Source: Coturnix japonica (lineage: Eukaryota; Chordata; Aves; Galliformes; Phasianidae). From it: 64,000 bases of DNA. Location of the stretch: assembly GCF_001577835.2 (NCBI RefSeq), contig NC_029520.1:52635483-52699482 (forward strand), given 5' to 3'. The stretch's first letter is position 1, and the number at the start of each line of letters is the position of its first letter. Positions 37,708 to 59,295 of the stretch are shown piece after piece. The notes below the pieces were generated by a model, which had not been told where the DNA came from, ran no database searches, and saw nothing but the letters and a program-made list of their open reading frames with translations. Both the position numbers and the translations under genes were made by a program.

Positions 37708-37980
37708 TTGATCATGTCTGGGCATGGACACAGTGTGCAGATGCAAGGCATGAGTGTGGTGCATGGCCACAGTGCATGGATGCAAGGCATTGTACAGTGC
37801 ACGGCCACAGTGCATGACCACAGAGCGTGGATGCAAGGCATCATGCAGTGCATGGCCACAGTGCACTAATACAAGGCTAAACCGTGATGCACGGCCGCAG
37901 TGCGTGGATGCAGTGCACATTTACAGTGCAGGCACAGCTGTGGTGCATGTACTCAATGCACAGCCGTGATCCAAGGCTGC
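37708..37980. repeat. Degenerate minisatellite with gtgcatggccaca core
   Basis: Repeated phrases gtgcatggccacagtgcatg and gatgcaaggcat alternate over about 270 bases of FRMD6 intron 1. Units are irregular. Confidence 0.5.
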
Positions 37981-38689
37981 ACAACTCCTTGGTGGTGCAA
38001 ACCCTCTGGATTTCCCAACTCCTGCTAACCCCCAGTAGCTACCCAACGTCATCTCGCCTTGGGGCACTTCTTTCTCTGCTGTAGAAATACAGGAGTGAAA
38101 TGGTTTTGGAAACCAAACATATTTTCATGTAGAGCAAAGCTGAAATGTGATGAATCGAGAGGCACCATCGCGTCCTCAGAGAAAAAAAAAGAGGGATTTG
38201 CTTTGATTGTAATGATCCGTGCTCATTATTTCACACGTGCCTTTGTGCCCCTGTGGGTAGTGATAGCATGAGGGGCACCTCAGGAATATTTGCCCTGGGA
38301 TCCGGGCTGTATATTTGCCCTGGGATCCGGGCTGCGCAGGCCGGCAGTGCCCTGGTTCCTCACCCCAGCGCTTGCTGGCTTTCTGATGCTCCGGAAGGGG
38401 GGCTGGTCCTGTGGCCAGAGGTGGCAGGGAAGAGCCTGCTGTGTTCCCAGCACAGAGCCTTTTTTTGGTTATTGTTCTATGATGCCAGGAAAGTCATTGC
38501 TGAGGTTTTTCTGAAATAGAGCTGGGAGAATAAAACCGCTGCTTCAGGCGTTTTGGGCTGAGCTGCAGTCCCACGCTGCCCAAGGCCTGGGAGGGCCAGC
38601 AGCATCACGGGTGGTGTGAGCGCCATGGGCACGTGGTGGGGCTGTGGGATGGGGTCTGGTGTGGGACTCAGCACCTCCCTGTCCCACAG

Positions 38690-47665
<8,976 letters not shown>

Positions 47666-48509
47666 AGGCGCTGGGGACAGCACTGGCTGCTGCCCAGGGG
47701 GGTCCGGGCCCCACCGAGCCCCAGTGTGTCTACCCAACCCTCCCCACCATGGGGACGGCTGAGCTCAGAGCAGGGCTGGGGGATGGGGATGGGTTCCTCA
47801 GCATCCTTCCGCCTCTGGAAGTTGATGTGTGTGCGTGAATCTCATTTCACCTCGGAGAAGCTCAAGGCGCTCATCCAGCCAAAGCCAACCCCTGGTTTCC
47901 CAGTGGCAAAATGGGGATTCTCCCCCACCCCGACCCCTGTCCTTGGCATTGCCTGCTGGGAAGGAAAGGCCAGACTGCTGCGTCCAAGTCAAGCCAAAGA
48001 GATGTAAATACCCAAAGCCAGTAATGGGAAGTGAGAATTAAGCAATAAGCACCAGGGCTGTCTGTGCATGGGGAGCAGCGCTGGAGCCCGGCTCCTGAGC
48101 AGTGCTGCTCGGGGGCTTCGTGGAGCTTTGTTGTACAAAAACACATCCAGAAACCAAAAATAGCACAAAAAGGCAAAGGAGAGCGGAGAACGTCGTCTGT
48201 AACAGTGCCACAATAGTGCTTCCCGATACGTAGGAGTCACATATATAAATATATCCAAGTACGTATGTTTATATATGCCTGGATCTTATAGACCCATTTT
48301 CATCTATCCCCAACCACCTTTTATGCAAAGGATACGCCTCTCTCCGACGAAGCATACGGACAATCATTTGTATTCCAAAGCACCCAGGGGAGAAAACGGA
48401 CCTTCCTATTGAGGACAACGTGGTGTGCAGCTGCATTGGGAGCCCTCAGTGCATCCTTCAGCCCTTATGGATCCAAGAGCTCTGCTGGGGTGACGGTGCT
48501 GCTGTGTGC

Positions 48510-49341
48510 CCAGGAGGTGTAAGGCCGCCGGTACCAGGGGTGCAATGTGATGTGCACAGCACAATGCCTTCTTCATTGCTATTTTTAATAAGAGTTTAGC
48601 CATCGACAGCCAAAGTTTTACCCTATTTTGATATACCACCTTTTTTTCTTTCTTTTTTTTTTTTTTTTTTAAACTGGAAAGTTTTCTTATATATATATAT
48701 ATATAAAATATATATATTGTTTTATAAATAAGCACAACCTTATTTTCTAAGAAGACGTTGTTGGGGACGGGGGCGATCGGGCCCAATAAAGCAGAGCAGA
48801 GCTGCGTTCAGCAGCACGGTGATGCTGTGTGTGATCAGAGGAGGCCCATGGAGGTCCCTTCCGACCCAAAGCCCTTCTGTGGTTCTGTGATCCAAAGGAA
48901 TCTCCCACTCGGTTTTGGGGCCTTATGGGCAGGGCACGGCTCTGACACGCATCCCAGGGTGGGATGGGGTGGGCAGGAGGATCCTCTGTGCTCATACCCA
49001 GCCCTCGCAGGGGCATAAATGTATAACTGATGGCTCAGCACTGCTCAGCGGTGCTGGCAGATCCCCCAGCCCCAAACACAGGCTGCAGGATACAGAGATG
49101 CTGTTCATGCTGCACATGCCTGGGATGGGACGGGGGTTGGTGGCCTTTGGTACCGCTGGTCCTTCAGCAATAAGGAGCCTTGTTGTCTGTGCAGACTGAA
49201 TCGTCCTTTCTGTGAAAGGATCTTCCTATGGGAGGGCGAGTGGCCGTGTTGCAAAATGAAAAAGCCAAAAATTGCAGCTGAATGCATAGGGAATCTTGGA
49301 GCGACGTGGTTTTGAAGCAGTGACCTTTGCTGTGTGCCTTG
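48510..49341 (+). repeat. Copy 2 of duplicated FRMD6 3' UTR segment (native place)
   Basis: This copy continues directly from the FRMD6 stop-codon exon, so it is in its proper context. It ends abruptly at ...gtgccttg and joins a CR1 tail. Confidence 0.5.
48785..48790 (+). terminator. FRMD6: FRMD6 proximal poly(A) signal
   Basis: AATAAA about 1.1 kb after the stop, followed by a GT-rich stretch (gatgctgtgtgtgatc) about 40 bases on. The duplicate copy has the same hexamer at 42,941-42,946. Confidence 0.5.
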
Positions 49342-49387
49342 TGGGCCTTTGCAACCCAGGCCATTCTGTGATCCTGTGATTCTATGA
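49342..49387 (+). mobile_element. CR1 3' end lacking its 5' part
   Basis: tgggcctttgcaacccaggc, then cattctgtgatcctgtgatt; the matching 5' part ends at 44,415. Confidence 0.5.
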
Positions 49388-50878
49388 CATCTGACAGCTT
49401 TTCCCTATCGCTCCTTCACAACCCTATGGAGAGGGCTCTTCCCATTTCCGCCCCATGCAGCCTCACACCAGCGCACTCTTTGGGATGCTCTCACGTCCCA
49501 GCTGCCAGTTTGACACTTCCACAAGTTCTTGCTGTCACAGAGCAGCTCACATTCCGTCTCCAGTTGCCTCCATTCCAGACTTGGCATCTCCTGTCATCAT
49601 TCTGGCAGCCCGGCTGGCTGAGGATTTGAGATCAGCAGCTTGACGACGTGCAAATGCCACCTCCCTGGCAGGAGGGATGGCAATAACTGCGTGCATCAAA
49701 CCCAGCCGAGTGGGTCGGCGTGGAACTGGTTACAACCACAATCAGCCATAGGGAAAAGCTGATTCCAAGTTAAAAAAAAATAATGATTCCCACCCAACAT
49801 CCAACTTAGAAGCGCTTGGAATGTGAACCATTTGGAAGCCAAGAGAAAAGAAACGCACTTTAAAAAGGCAAAAACGCCGCGGCAGTGCTAGTTTAGCTTT
49901 GCTGCTTGGGTGCTTCTCATTGGGGTCTCCTGCTGGGGGGCACCATTGGGTGCTGCTGGGGGCAGCCCCAGCCTTGACCAGTGGTTATTCAACCTCAGCA
50001 ATCAGCCATGGGGCATCACTGTGGAAATGGAGAAGCCCGTTTTCCCGCAGCTCATTGCCTCTCCTTCCAGGAAATGTGCATGGGGAGACTATGTGAAACC
50101 CACTACCCTGTTATGGGTTTGATAAAGAGGGTTATGGATTAATAATGGGGGTTATGGGTTTAATAACAGGGGTTATGGGTTAATAACGGGGGTTGTGGGT
50201 TTAACAAGAGAGCTCATCAAGTGCATCCCAAAACTCAGCCCGAGGCACCTGAGGTGAACCCACATCCAGGGTGTTGGAGGTCATTTTGGGGTGTGGATGG
50301 AGGGAATGAATGATCTTCTAAAGAAGCCGACCAGCTCCCCAAACCCTAAAACAGATCCTAATCCTAAAATCTGGGAATCAGGGCTTAAATACTAAAAAAA
50401 AGTATGTAAAATAAGGAATTGCTGGAGGTACAAGTAGGGGCTGGTGTGGGACTTAAGGGGTTGGAAAGGGCTTGGGGGGGCTGAGGAGCCCTCGGAGGGG
50501 GGAAAGAGGGGATCCAGGGAGGTGTGGGGGCAATAGAGGGAAGGGCTGGAGGTTGGTGGGGTGCAGAATGTGGTGTGATGGGGTTTCAAAAGGGGGTGAT
50601 GGCAGGGAAAGGGATGTGATAAGGTGTGGGTGTGTGATAAGGTGCAGGGGTGTGTCAGGGACGAAGGGGGTGTGAGGGGATGCAGGGAGTGTTATGGGGA
50701 TGCAGGAAGGTGGGATGGGTTGCAGGGGTGGTTTGGGGGAAGGATGTGGTTGTGTGATGGGGCTGCAGGGAGCGGGGTGGGCGCACAGTGGGGTTGGTGT
50801 GGGGCAGGGGGAGGGAGGTGGGGCAGGAGGCTGGAGAAGGGCAGGCCCAGGGCTGCAGAAAACGGGGATCGGGGAGGA
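49388..50878. other. FRMD6-GNG2 intergenic region
   Basis: No gene recognised. Contains a short AT-rich part at 49,760-49,870 and a tandem repeat at 50,109-50,204. From 50,450 it becomes purine-rich (ggggatgcaggg) leading into the GNG2 CpG island. Confidence 0.5.
50109..50204. repeat. Tandem repeat, about 28-bp unit (gttatgggtttaataa)
   Basis: Four diverged units of gggggttatgggtttaataa in the intergenic region. Confidence 0.5.
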
Positions 50879-51240
50879 GAGGGGGCTCGGGGTGAGGAGA
50901 AGGGGAGGGGACAGGAGGGAGAGCAGCAGCAGCGGGAGGAGGAGGAGGAGGAGGAGGAAGTCGGGGCCGAGCCGCTTCCTGTAGGCAGAGGGATGAGCGC
51001 AGACAAAGCTGGGTGGGGACTCGCCGCTCCGGGCTGCTGCTGACCGCCCCTCTGCCTCCAGCCCGCATCCCTTCTCCATCCATCCCTCCATCCATCCCTC
51101 CGTCCGTCCGTCCGACCGCCGCCGCCCCGCGGGGAGAGCCGGGGCAGCACCGCCCGCAGGTACGGGGAGAGCCGGGGGGGCGATGGGAGCGGGGCTGGGG
51201 GGCGCCGGGCGCGCACGAACAGCGCGCATCGGGGCGATCC
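50879..51240 (+). promoter_or_regulatory. GNG2: GNG2 CpG-island promoter
   Basis: CpG-dense block with a GGA-repeat (about 50,935-50,960), an ETS-type site (cgcttcctgt, 50,973-50,982, i.e. ACAGGAAGCG on minus) and no TATA box, ending in a donor at 51,159. It is the only promoter-like island upstream of the GNG2 coding exons in this window. Confidence 0.5.
50985..51159 (+). other. GNG2: Probable GNG2 non-coding exon 1 (5' end guessed)
   Basis: Donor cccgcag|gtacgg after 51,159. Contains a tccatccctccatccatccc/tccgtccgtccg pyrimidine-rich run. Splicing to the exon at about 62,452 would leave an intron of about 11.3 kb, in line with the long first introns of GNG genes. Confidence 0.5.
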
Positions 51241-52821
51241 CATGGCAGCAGCATCCCTCGGGCCCCAAAGCGCTCCCTGCTTATTACCCCTCCAAAGGCG
51301 ATCCTGTCACCCCAGCCCCCGGCTTGCATCACCCCGTCACTGCCTTTGCTGCTTACCCCATGGGGACCCCGACACCCTGCACCGCCCATAGCCCCAACAC
51401 CAATGGGTGCTGCAGGGATGGTGCCTGCCCCGGCGCTCAGCCCCCAGCAAAGCTCTACGGGGGCTGATCCTCACTTAATCAACTGATTTGCCATCACATG
51501 AACGGCTTTTTCTCGGGATGAATGAGACGTAGTGTTCTCCTTTTTATTTTTTCTCTCCCTCTCCCACCCCCTGCAAAGGGCTTTCCCTGCCCCAAATCTC
51601 TCTTGCTGGGATGGATCTGCCCCCACCGTGGCTTAGGGAGGGGGTACTTGGGGCGCCCCATCCCCACCTGCTGCCCCACCCCACCACCCCCGTTCTCTCA
51701 ATGGCTGGGATTTCAATGGGAGTTCGGATTTTCCCCGTGGTGGCCATGCAGCAGGAAGCAGCACAGCTCTGAGAGGTCTAAGGAAAAGTAACCATGGCAA
51801 AGGCACCGTGTGCCCAGGCAGCTCCCTGCTGTGCCCAGGGACTGGGGAATCATAGAATGGAATCATAAAAATGGTCCGAGGTTCCGCGTTCCAGAGGGAG
51901 AGGAATCCAGCCCCAAACTTCAGCCTTCGTGCAGGAAAATGGATTTATAATGAAGGAAAAACTTGAATTTTAGCTCCCCACTTATTGCTAATGAGTCCCT
52001 GACAAACTCAGGGTGTGCTGCCCCAATGGTAATGGGGTGGGAATGTAGGGCAGCATTATCCCCTGTCATTGTACCCTTGTGTGCAGTGCTTGTGGGTTTG
52101 CCCTATTGTTTGTTTCCCACTGGACAGACCCCAGATCCCCATTGCACTGCCCAGGGCCGGGGCATGTCCCCTTGGCACCAGGCTGGGCCCAAGCACGGGG
52201 GATTTTTCCTTCTAACTGGATTTCCCTCCATGCAGCTGGAGCCTGCGATGCTAATCCTCTTTTCTGCCATATGGCCTCTGGCTGGATTGAAATATGACTC
52301 AATTAATTATTGCCAGGAAAGCCCCGGGGTGAAGTCTTTCTCTGGGAGGATGCTCAGAGGTGCTCTGGGCGTTGTTTTCCCACCCCATACCGTGGCCTAT
52401 GGGCTCAGGCTGTTCCCTTCACACCCATTTTAGGGCTTTTCTTGCCATTTCTATCCCTTTGCTTGCTTACCAGCAGCATGCTGCCAGCTGCCACCTGTGA
52501 CACAAGCATGGCAATCTCAGTTCCATCTGGATCCCCAGCCCCAGGGGCTGGCATTGTGCTCTTTGGGGTCAGGGTATGGCATCCCAGAGCAATGCGGGTA
52601 GAGATGCTGGAGAAACCCAATTGTTGAGGATTGTTGCCCATCCCCAACCCAGCCAACACCTCCACCACCCAACGCTGGAGCTCAGTGCGTGGCGACGTTG
52701 CCAACTTGGCACAGCACGGCGCTGCCTTCCATCCAGCCCCACAGATGCACCCGCCTGGATTTTGCTGCTTTGGCCTCAAAACAGCAGCGGCCGAGGCACC
52801 ACTTCTCCCTTTGAAAACCCG

Positions 52822-52873
52822 TGAGTCATGGGAGGAGGGAAGGCAGCGCCGCGCACGCAGTTTCCATAGCAAT
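52822..52873. promoter_or_regulatory. AP-1 and RFX-like site pair in GNG2 intron 1
   Basis: TGAGTCA (52,822-52,828) and GTTTCCATAGCAAT (52,860-52,873, an imperfect X-box), separated by a CpG-rich gcgccgcgcacgc. About 1.7 kb into the intron, so an intronic enhancer is possible. Motif evidence only. Confidence 0.5.
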
Positions 52874-54312
52874 TGGGACTGGAGAGGCGGCACCCAACCC
52901 GCAGCCCTACAAATGCTGCCTGGCCCCATCAGCTCTGCTGGGAGGCTATGGAGCCCAATCCCACAGTGGTTCCCACAAGGGGTCATATCTGGGCCTTCCC
53001 ATCTCCATTTTGGGGTTAGGAATCAGGGAATGGCCGTGGGAAAAGCATCATTTTTGGCATGAGTTGTGTCGGTGCTCAGCAGGACGTCTCCTTGTGCCTG
53101 GAGTGGGATCAGAGCGTGTGCTCAGGGCACGCACAAGTGGGAGAGGAGAGCAAAGGAACCGGGCTGTGGGGGTCATTTTCTTGCTTCTCAGCTTCTTTCC
53201 TGACTGTTTCATCCCTCTGGGCGGCAGCGGGTGGGATGGCTGGGGAGGCAGCGGGATGCTGCAGCCTGGGCCATGGGGTGCAATGCAGAGTGTCCCCGTG
53301 TGAGCTACATGTGCAAAGGATGAGGTCTGAAATAACGCATCTCCTCCATTTCGTGCAGCCAAAATTGTTTTCTCCACATACTGAGTGGGGAAAAAAAAAA
53401 TAACAAAAAGAAAATAGCCCTGGAATGGCATCGCACCAAACCTTACACCAGACCTTACACCTCCCCACCTTGCCGCGTGTTGGTTACAGCGCTGACAGCT
53501 CTTGGGCAGCAGCAGCTGGGTGAGATGCAGGGAGTGGCAGCCACGCTGGGTTTAAAGGGCACCGTGAGGGGCCCCCTCCACCCCCAGCCGTGTGCGTGGG
53601 GGCACTGATGCCGGTCTGGCTGTGCTTCAGCTGGGGAAGGAGCAGCACCGCGGTGCCTGTGCATGGTTTGAGGCAGCACACTGTGCTCAGAGGATCAGCT
53701 CCTTGAGCTGAGCTGCTGTCTCGATTTAACAGGCTTAGTGCCCTCCTCGCATGGGAAGGAAAGTTAGCTCTGTGCCTTCTGCAATGCTCCCCGGGAGCTG
53801 CTCTTCCTGGGTCTGTACGAGAGGTTATAACCCGGCTCCCTGTGCCTTCAGAGCTCATCAAGCATCCTGAGCAATGAATGCCATGCAACACAAGCAATGG
53901 GGAAAAATAACCCATCCCAGCACAGGATATTCCCACTGCAGCTCCTGGCAGACCCTGCTGTGCTGCTGCCTCATCCCCTGCACGCTGCCCTGCACCGCTC
54001 CTGCTGCAGCATCCTCCCTCCTGGGGCTGCAAAGCTCCATCACTGCAAAGCTGAGGGCTGGAGCCTTGCAGGGAGATGAGCCATGAGCAGTTCTGCTCAA
54101 GGGAGATGTGCCTGGAGTTGAAGAATGGGATCAGCTCCTCGGTGCGGGCGCTTCCCTGGCTGGCACGTTGGGGAACACGCTGACAGCGCCCGGATGGATT
54201 CATGGCACTAATTATAGGGCTTGTCAGCGCTGTCGTGTCAGTGCTGCTGTGTTGGGAAAGCTGTGCTTCTTCAGTGGTGGGAATAGGGACAGATTCTGCA
54301 GTTGCATCAGTC

Positions 54313-54466
54313 CTCATGTCCCAAACCATGTCCCGTGTCCCAACCAATATCCCGTGTTCCAACCCACGTCCCATATCCCACGCAATATCCCTTGCCCAAT
54401 GCCCAACCCATGTCTCAACTCATGTCCCATGCCCCAACCAATGGCCCATGGCTCAACCCATAGACA
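54313..54466. repeat. Degenerate minisatellite (catgtcccatgccccaacc)
   Basis: About eight diverged units of 17-20 bases in GNG2 intron 1. Confidence 0.5.
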
Positions 54467-55076
54467 TGGGGCCCCAAGGGCAGGCAGGGTGTCCATGGCA
54501 GTGTTGGAGTATTGTGCTTCTTAGGCCATTCTCTATCAGAAGTGAGAGGTTCAGCCACATTTATGGTGGTTTTGTAGGGAATTGGCTGCAGCAAGAAGGA
54601 GAGAAGCGAGGTGCAGGATAGGATGCTGGAGGTTGGTACCCAGGCCCCATGGCACTGTAGGGTCTGGGTGCTTTCCCATCCTCTGGGATCATTGCATCAC
54701 TGTTTCCAAACCTTCCTGGGTCCTCTTGGAGGAACACCAGCACATCTGAGCCCCCCGAGGCACAAAGCAATGGGAGGCATTCTCCGTACCTGGATTTTGA
54801 GCTGGGTAGTGGTGTCTGTCCAAGGGGGTTACCTTGGGAATTGCCTTTGAGCAGCTCTGGGGAGTCCTGAAGCATGCCCTGAATGCACCAGGAGCTGCAC
54901 AGAGTCCATCAGGTGAGCAGGTTCCCTCTGTAGCTGCTTGGCAGTGCAACTCATGACATTTCCTTCTCTTCCTTCTTATCTCATGGAACCTCTCACCACC
55001 TCCACGCAGCATCTCTCACACAGCACTATGCCGGGTGCTTCTGTGACTGCAGCCTCTCATGGTCACATTGGCTCCA

Positions 55077-55092
55077 CACACACACACACACA
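55077..55092. repeat. CA dinucleotide microsatellite
   Basis: About eight CA units. Confidence 0.5.
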
Positions 55093-55297
55093 CTTTGGGA
55101 TGTCCGTGCTCCCTCCTGGGGTCCCATTAGCCATGCAAAACCCACCCCACAGTCACACTGTTTAGATGGAGGCTTTGGCTCTGCAGGATGCTCTGCTGAC
55201 ACATCGTGCCTTGTTTTATGGTTAACATTGGCTCTTGGCTTTGATCCGTTTTGACTGGGGCTGGATGGGGAGAGAAAGAGGTGGGGTCACTGTCTGC

Positions 55298-55408
55298 AAG
55301 AAACATGGAGATGTGGCACTGAGATACATGGTCAGTGGGCATGGAGGGGTGGCCTGAGCTTGGGTTTGGAGATCTCAGAGGTCTTTTCCAACATGAATGA
55401 TTCTGTGG
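55298..55408 (+). mobile_element. CR1 3' fragment
   Basis: ttgggtttggagatctcaga then ggtcttttccaacatgaatg. Confidence 0.5.
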
Positions 55409-55589
55409 AAGGATTGTGCTGGTTTGTAAATGGATGTCAGGCCAAAGGGTGAATGATGGTGGTGCTGGGATGCTGTGCTGCGGCAAGGAACTCCAACTGA
55501 GATTTTGGCTTCTGCCAGGCTGGGATGTGTTGGCCCAAGAGCAGCTGGCTGTGGGAAGAGCTGCCCAAGGATCTGCCCCTTCGTTTTCC

Positions 55590-55655
55590 TAGAATCATAA
55601 AATGGACTGAATTGGAACGGACCTCAAGGGTGTCCCTTCCGGTGCAGAATATTCA
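55590..55655 (-). mobile_element. CR1 3' fragment
   Basis: tagaatcataaaatggactg, then aattggaacggacctc; diverged. Confidence 0.5.
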
Positions 55656-56675
55656 GTGTTTCTATGATTCACTGATTCAGGCTGGAGTTTTCTGGTCCAC
55701 CCACTGTGAGTCCATGAGGTTTCAGGATCATACCAACAGCCGCTTTCCTTTTGTGGCACAGGGAAACCTGTCCAAGTCTTCTCCACACAGCTCTACATGC
55801 GTTCTGGGGGCATCTACCCCTTTGTTTGGGTCCTTTGGGGACATCAGCCCTCCACAACATGTAAAAACTACTCAGCTCTAGGACTGCGTCTGCACCTGGA
55901 GGAGCTCTTCTGCTGGGAAGGTTTGAGCATCGACAGGGTCTTATGTGAGCCCATGGCCTGGGTAGGACCTATGAAGAGCTGTTGGCCTCAGGACCTGTGC
56001 TCCAAGCTGCCCCAAGGACAGCATTTCCAAAGGGCTTTATGTCCAGTTATTCAGTGCTGGCCTGTTTGTGCTCCATCCATTGTATTTTTAATACTGTGAT
56101 GGTGTTTGTGCGGTGCTCGCAGTGCTGGTACCATCAAAATACGTTGCATTATTTATCAGCTGATTTAATATAATTGCTGCTCAGCCTGGCGTCCTCACCG
56201 GGGGTTGGATCCATGTCTGCTGCTTCCTGGCTGATGCCGGAGGGGGAACGCAGCCACCCCCAGGAGGCACAGACAGCAAACAAGGGACAAGCTGATGGGT
56301 TTTGAGCCTACATCTGAGCCTTGTGTAAATGCTCCCGTTAATGGCTGCAAAACTTAGTCTGGCTGGGAAGGGATGCTGCTCCTCCATCCTACACATAGAT
56401 GAAGCCCAGCTTGCAAAAGAGCAGCTGGCTTCAGTGGTTTCTGCAGCTCAGGCTGGCAGCGATACAGGGAGCAGCAGCAAGGCGGGTGATGAGGAGCCAG
56501 TGGGAAGGAAAAGCTGAAATGCAGTGGCTGCAGGTTGTTCTGAGTGGTTAAAGAGATGGGAGTGGGCATGGAGTGGAATAACTGATGGATGTGGGGTGTG
56601 CAGAAAGGCCAGGGTGAGAGCTGGGGGTCCCATCCTGCTGCGCATTCATCATATGTCTTCATCCCCACTGCAGGG

Positions 56676-57110
56676 TGGGATGGAGGGATGGAAGTAAGGA
56701 AGGAGGGAGGGGGGGAGGGACGGGTAGATGGATTGAGAGATAGGGGATGGATGGATGGATGGATGGATGGATGGATGGATGGATGGATGGATGGATGATG
56801 GAGGGATGGATGGAGAGATAGGGGATGGATAGATGGAGGGATGGATGGAGGGATGGAGAGATGGATGGAGGGATGGATGGATGGATGGATGGATGGATGG
56901 ATGGATGGATGGATGGAGAGATGGAGGGAGGGACGGATGGATGGACGGAGGGAGGGATGGATGATGGACAAATGGAAGGATGGAGGGATGACAGAGAGAT
57001 GAATGGATGGATGGATGGATGGATGGATGGATGGATGGATGATGGGGGCAAGGATGGAGATGTGGATGGATGATGGAGGGAACGATGGATGACAGATGGA
57101 GGAGTGACAG
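56676..57110. repeat. GGAT tetranucleotide array, about 430 bp
   Basis: (GGAT)n with interspersed gagg variants in GNG2 intron 1. Three pure runs (56,745-56,797, 56,868-56,915, 57,005-57,042) are the likely variable parts. Open frames (Ile-His-Pro-Ser repeats on minus) are artefacts. Confidence 0.5.
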
Positions 57111-58329
57111 ATGAAAGGGTGAGCTGTGTGGGAAATGCCTCCTTGCTCTGCTTTGCTCAGAGTTTCACATATATTCTTTGGCTTTGCATTTTCCCTTTCC
57201 TTTTTTTTTTTTTCAATGCTTTGTATTGCAAATGTGAAACCACCGCCCCAGCAAGTAGCTCTTGGGTGGTTTTCTTCTTCTGTCTGCGCAATAACAGTGT
57301 TTGCTAAGTATGTGTCACTTCACGACGCAGCAAGAATGATGTTTGGTGTCACATGCAGCGCATTGACTCAGCAGGAAGTGTGGCAGGAACGCGGCGGCGG
57401 CGGCTCGGCGTTTCCGGCAGATTATTGTCAATAACACTGTGAGAAAACCTGGGTTTCAACAAAGGAGAAAATGCTTTGTGTGCATTTCAAGGGGAAAATG
57501 GGCTGCTGCAGGGACTGGGGGAAAAACTGAGATGCTGCATCTTGGGGCTGATGGATGTGCTGAGACCCAAAACCTTTGCCCCAGCAACCGCTGCCCCAGC
57601 TGAGCCCGCTGCTTGCATCAGAAGGGGCCCAGGTGTGCAGGCTGCCCTGCAATCACTTTCTGCTTTTGCTGGAGGCTGCAGCAAGCAGAGCCCAGCAGCA
57701 GAAGTGCTGTGGAACGGAGGCAATGTGGGTCAGACAAGGAGCAGCAGCAGCGGCCCACCTACTTCAGGCTCACCAGCCCCGCTGACCCCATTTGCAACAC
57801 CAGTTGTCCATGGGAAACAGCTCTGTGTACTCCTTGGGTTTCAGTGCCATCGAGCATTTTTCAGCATCACGGATTATAAAAGCACGGGGATTTATTTTTC
57901 CTGTTTTCCTTTCTTCCACCCTCAATTGGAAGCCTGCTACAATCACCCGTGTTCCATGGCGATCCTCCTCTTGCTGCTTAGGATCTGCCATCAGCAAACT
58001 CTGCAGCAGCTATCTTGCATTTGCAGGTTAGCCAAGGAGAGATTTACCCCACAGCTTATACACAAAATGGAGCAAATCTCAGCTACATCCAAGGGTTGCT
58101 TGTGTGGTGGGTCTTAAATGCACCTGCTTGCAGTGCTGGGGATGCTTAAAAAATAAGAGAGAAGAAAGAGAAGGAGCAAGAAAACAAAGGGGAAAGAAGG
58201 GAAAACCATCTCCCTGCCTCCTACCTTGATAGTGATGGAGCAGGGATGGGGGGAGGAGCAGGGCTCAGCAGTACTGGGGCTTTGCTCCACCGTAGAGGAT
58301 AGAGTGTGACCTGTTTGATGTATTTGAAG

Positions 58330-58440
58330 CTTGAAATAGTTCCTTATGAGTAATGTGGTTCAGGTGCTTATCACTAATTAATTCATTCTTTCGTAGCGTG
58401 AATACCTAATTAAAGCAGTCTAAGGTAATTCCGGAGGGGT
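58330..58440. promoter_or_regulatory. Possible conserved non-coding element in GNG2 intron 1
   Basis: AT-rich unique sequence with cactaattaattcattc and cctaattaaagcag. Inference from motif density. Confidence 0.5.
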
Positions 58441-59102
58441 CTGAAGCTAAAGGGATGGTTAATGGGGTTGTTTCTGTGCTGATGCAACCCTCGGGGCAAT
58501 TCCCAGCGGCTGGAAGGGTTTATTAGGTTCCGTGTGGCTGTTACTTAAAATAAAACTCCAATAAAGGTTTGATTTGGGTGAAGTCATTGGAGACAGCAGC
58601 AAGGCTCCCACAGCACAGCAGGGCTTCTCTGGGCCAAAAGGTGATGTAAAAAGGAACAAGTTTGTGTCGTGGCACCCCAGGTCTGTGCCCTCATTTCAAG
58701 CCCTGCTTTGCAGCTCCCATTAATGCCTGTGTCTTGATTCTGGGAAGTACTTGAGAGCTGTGGGACAAGTTGGAAGCTGGGATTTCTGAGCAAGCTGAAT
58801 GTATTTTAAGGTCAGCTTGAGTTCTTTAGGTGATGGCGTCAAGAAGTGAAAGGACCAAGAACTCACTGATGTGATGTCTACTCTAATGAATGAGTGATAT
58901 AAGTTTTCTAGTGGTATCCCCATGGTAGAAATGAAGCTTTGAAATGAGGGGTTCTGATGTCTCTTGTTCCCAAAGAAAACCAGATAGGCCAGAAACCCCC
59001 AGCTCAGGCAGTGGCCAGGCTGTGGGATGCACTGGATAATGCTGGAGTAAAACAGTGACTCAGGGTCTGCCCCACAGCAGAACTTCTGCCATGGAAAAGA
59101 GG

Positions 59103-59295
59103 CTCATAGTCTGGTCTGGGTTGGAAGGGACTCTTAAAGACCATCTGGCCCCACTCCTCTGCAGTGAGCAGGGCCCCCCCCCAGCCCCATCCAGCCTGAC
59201 CATCTCTCAGGGCAACCTGTGCCAGTGCCTCACCTCCCTTATTGCAAACACCCTTTCCTCACGTCCAGTTTAAATCTCCCCTAAAATAAGAGGCT
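59103..59295 (-). mobile_element. CR1 fragment
   Basis: ctcatagtctggtctgggtt ... cacgtccagtttaaatctcc. Confidence 0.5.

Larger units (their letters stand above)
34317..38689 (+). other. FRMD6: Rest of FRMD6 intron 1
   Basis: No coding exon recognised. It contains an AT-rich patch at 34,780-34,960, two minisatellites (35,850-36,018 and 37,708-37,980) and otherwise unique GC-rich sequence. A duplicated phrase (ttgccctgggatccgggctg) occurs twice in tandem around 38,290-38,335. Confidence 0.5.
47666..49341 (+). other. FRMD6: FRMD6 3' UTR (continuation probably displaced)
   Basis: AT-rich non-coding sequence follows the stop, with a TA dinucleotide run near 48,690-48,716 and AATAAA at 48,785-48,790 followed by a GT-rich stretch. 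From 48,510 it matches 42,661-43,494. At 49,342 the sequence jumps into the tail of a CR1. In the other copy the sequence continues past this point to a second AATAAA at 43,499. The true 3' end is therefore probably stored at 43,495 onwards. Confidence 0.5.

Noticed and set aside
38408-38430. CTCF-like ccagaggtggcaggg
   Set aside because: One base short of the core spacing of the CTCF motif.
50453-51389. Pro/Ser-rich minus-strand frames of 180-270 codons over the GNG2 promoter
   Set aside because: Produced by purine-rich plus-strand sequence in a CpG island. Simple composition and no domain.
51847-51900. Possible CR1 3' end (atcatagaatggaatcataa)
   Set aside because: Only the terminal-repeat-like part matches. 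Too short and diverged to call.
53484-54374. 296-codon minus-strand frame in GNG2 intron 1
   Set aside because: No recognisable motif, start or splice context. The length is unremarkable for GC-rich stop-poor sequence.
56354-57073. Ile-His-Pro-Ser and Met-Asp-Gly-Trp repeat frames
   Set aside because: Translation of the GGAT tetranucleotide array.
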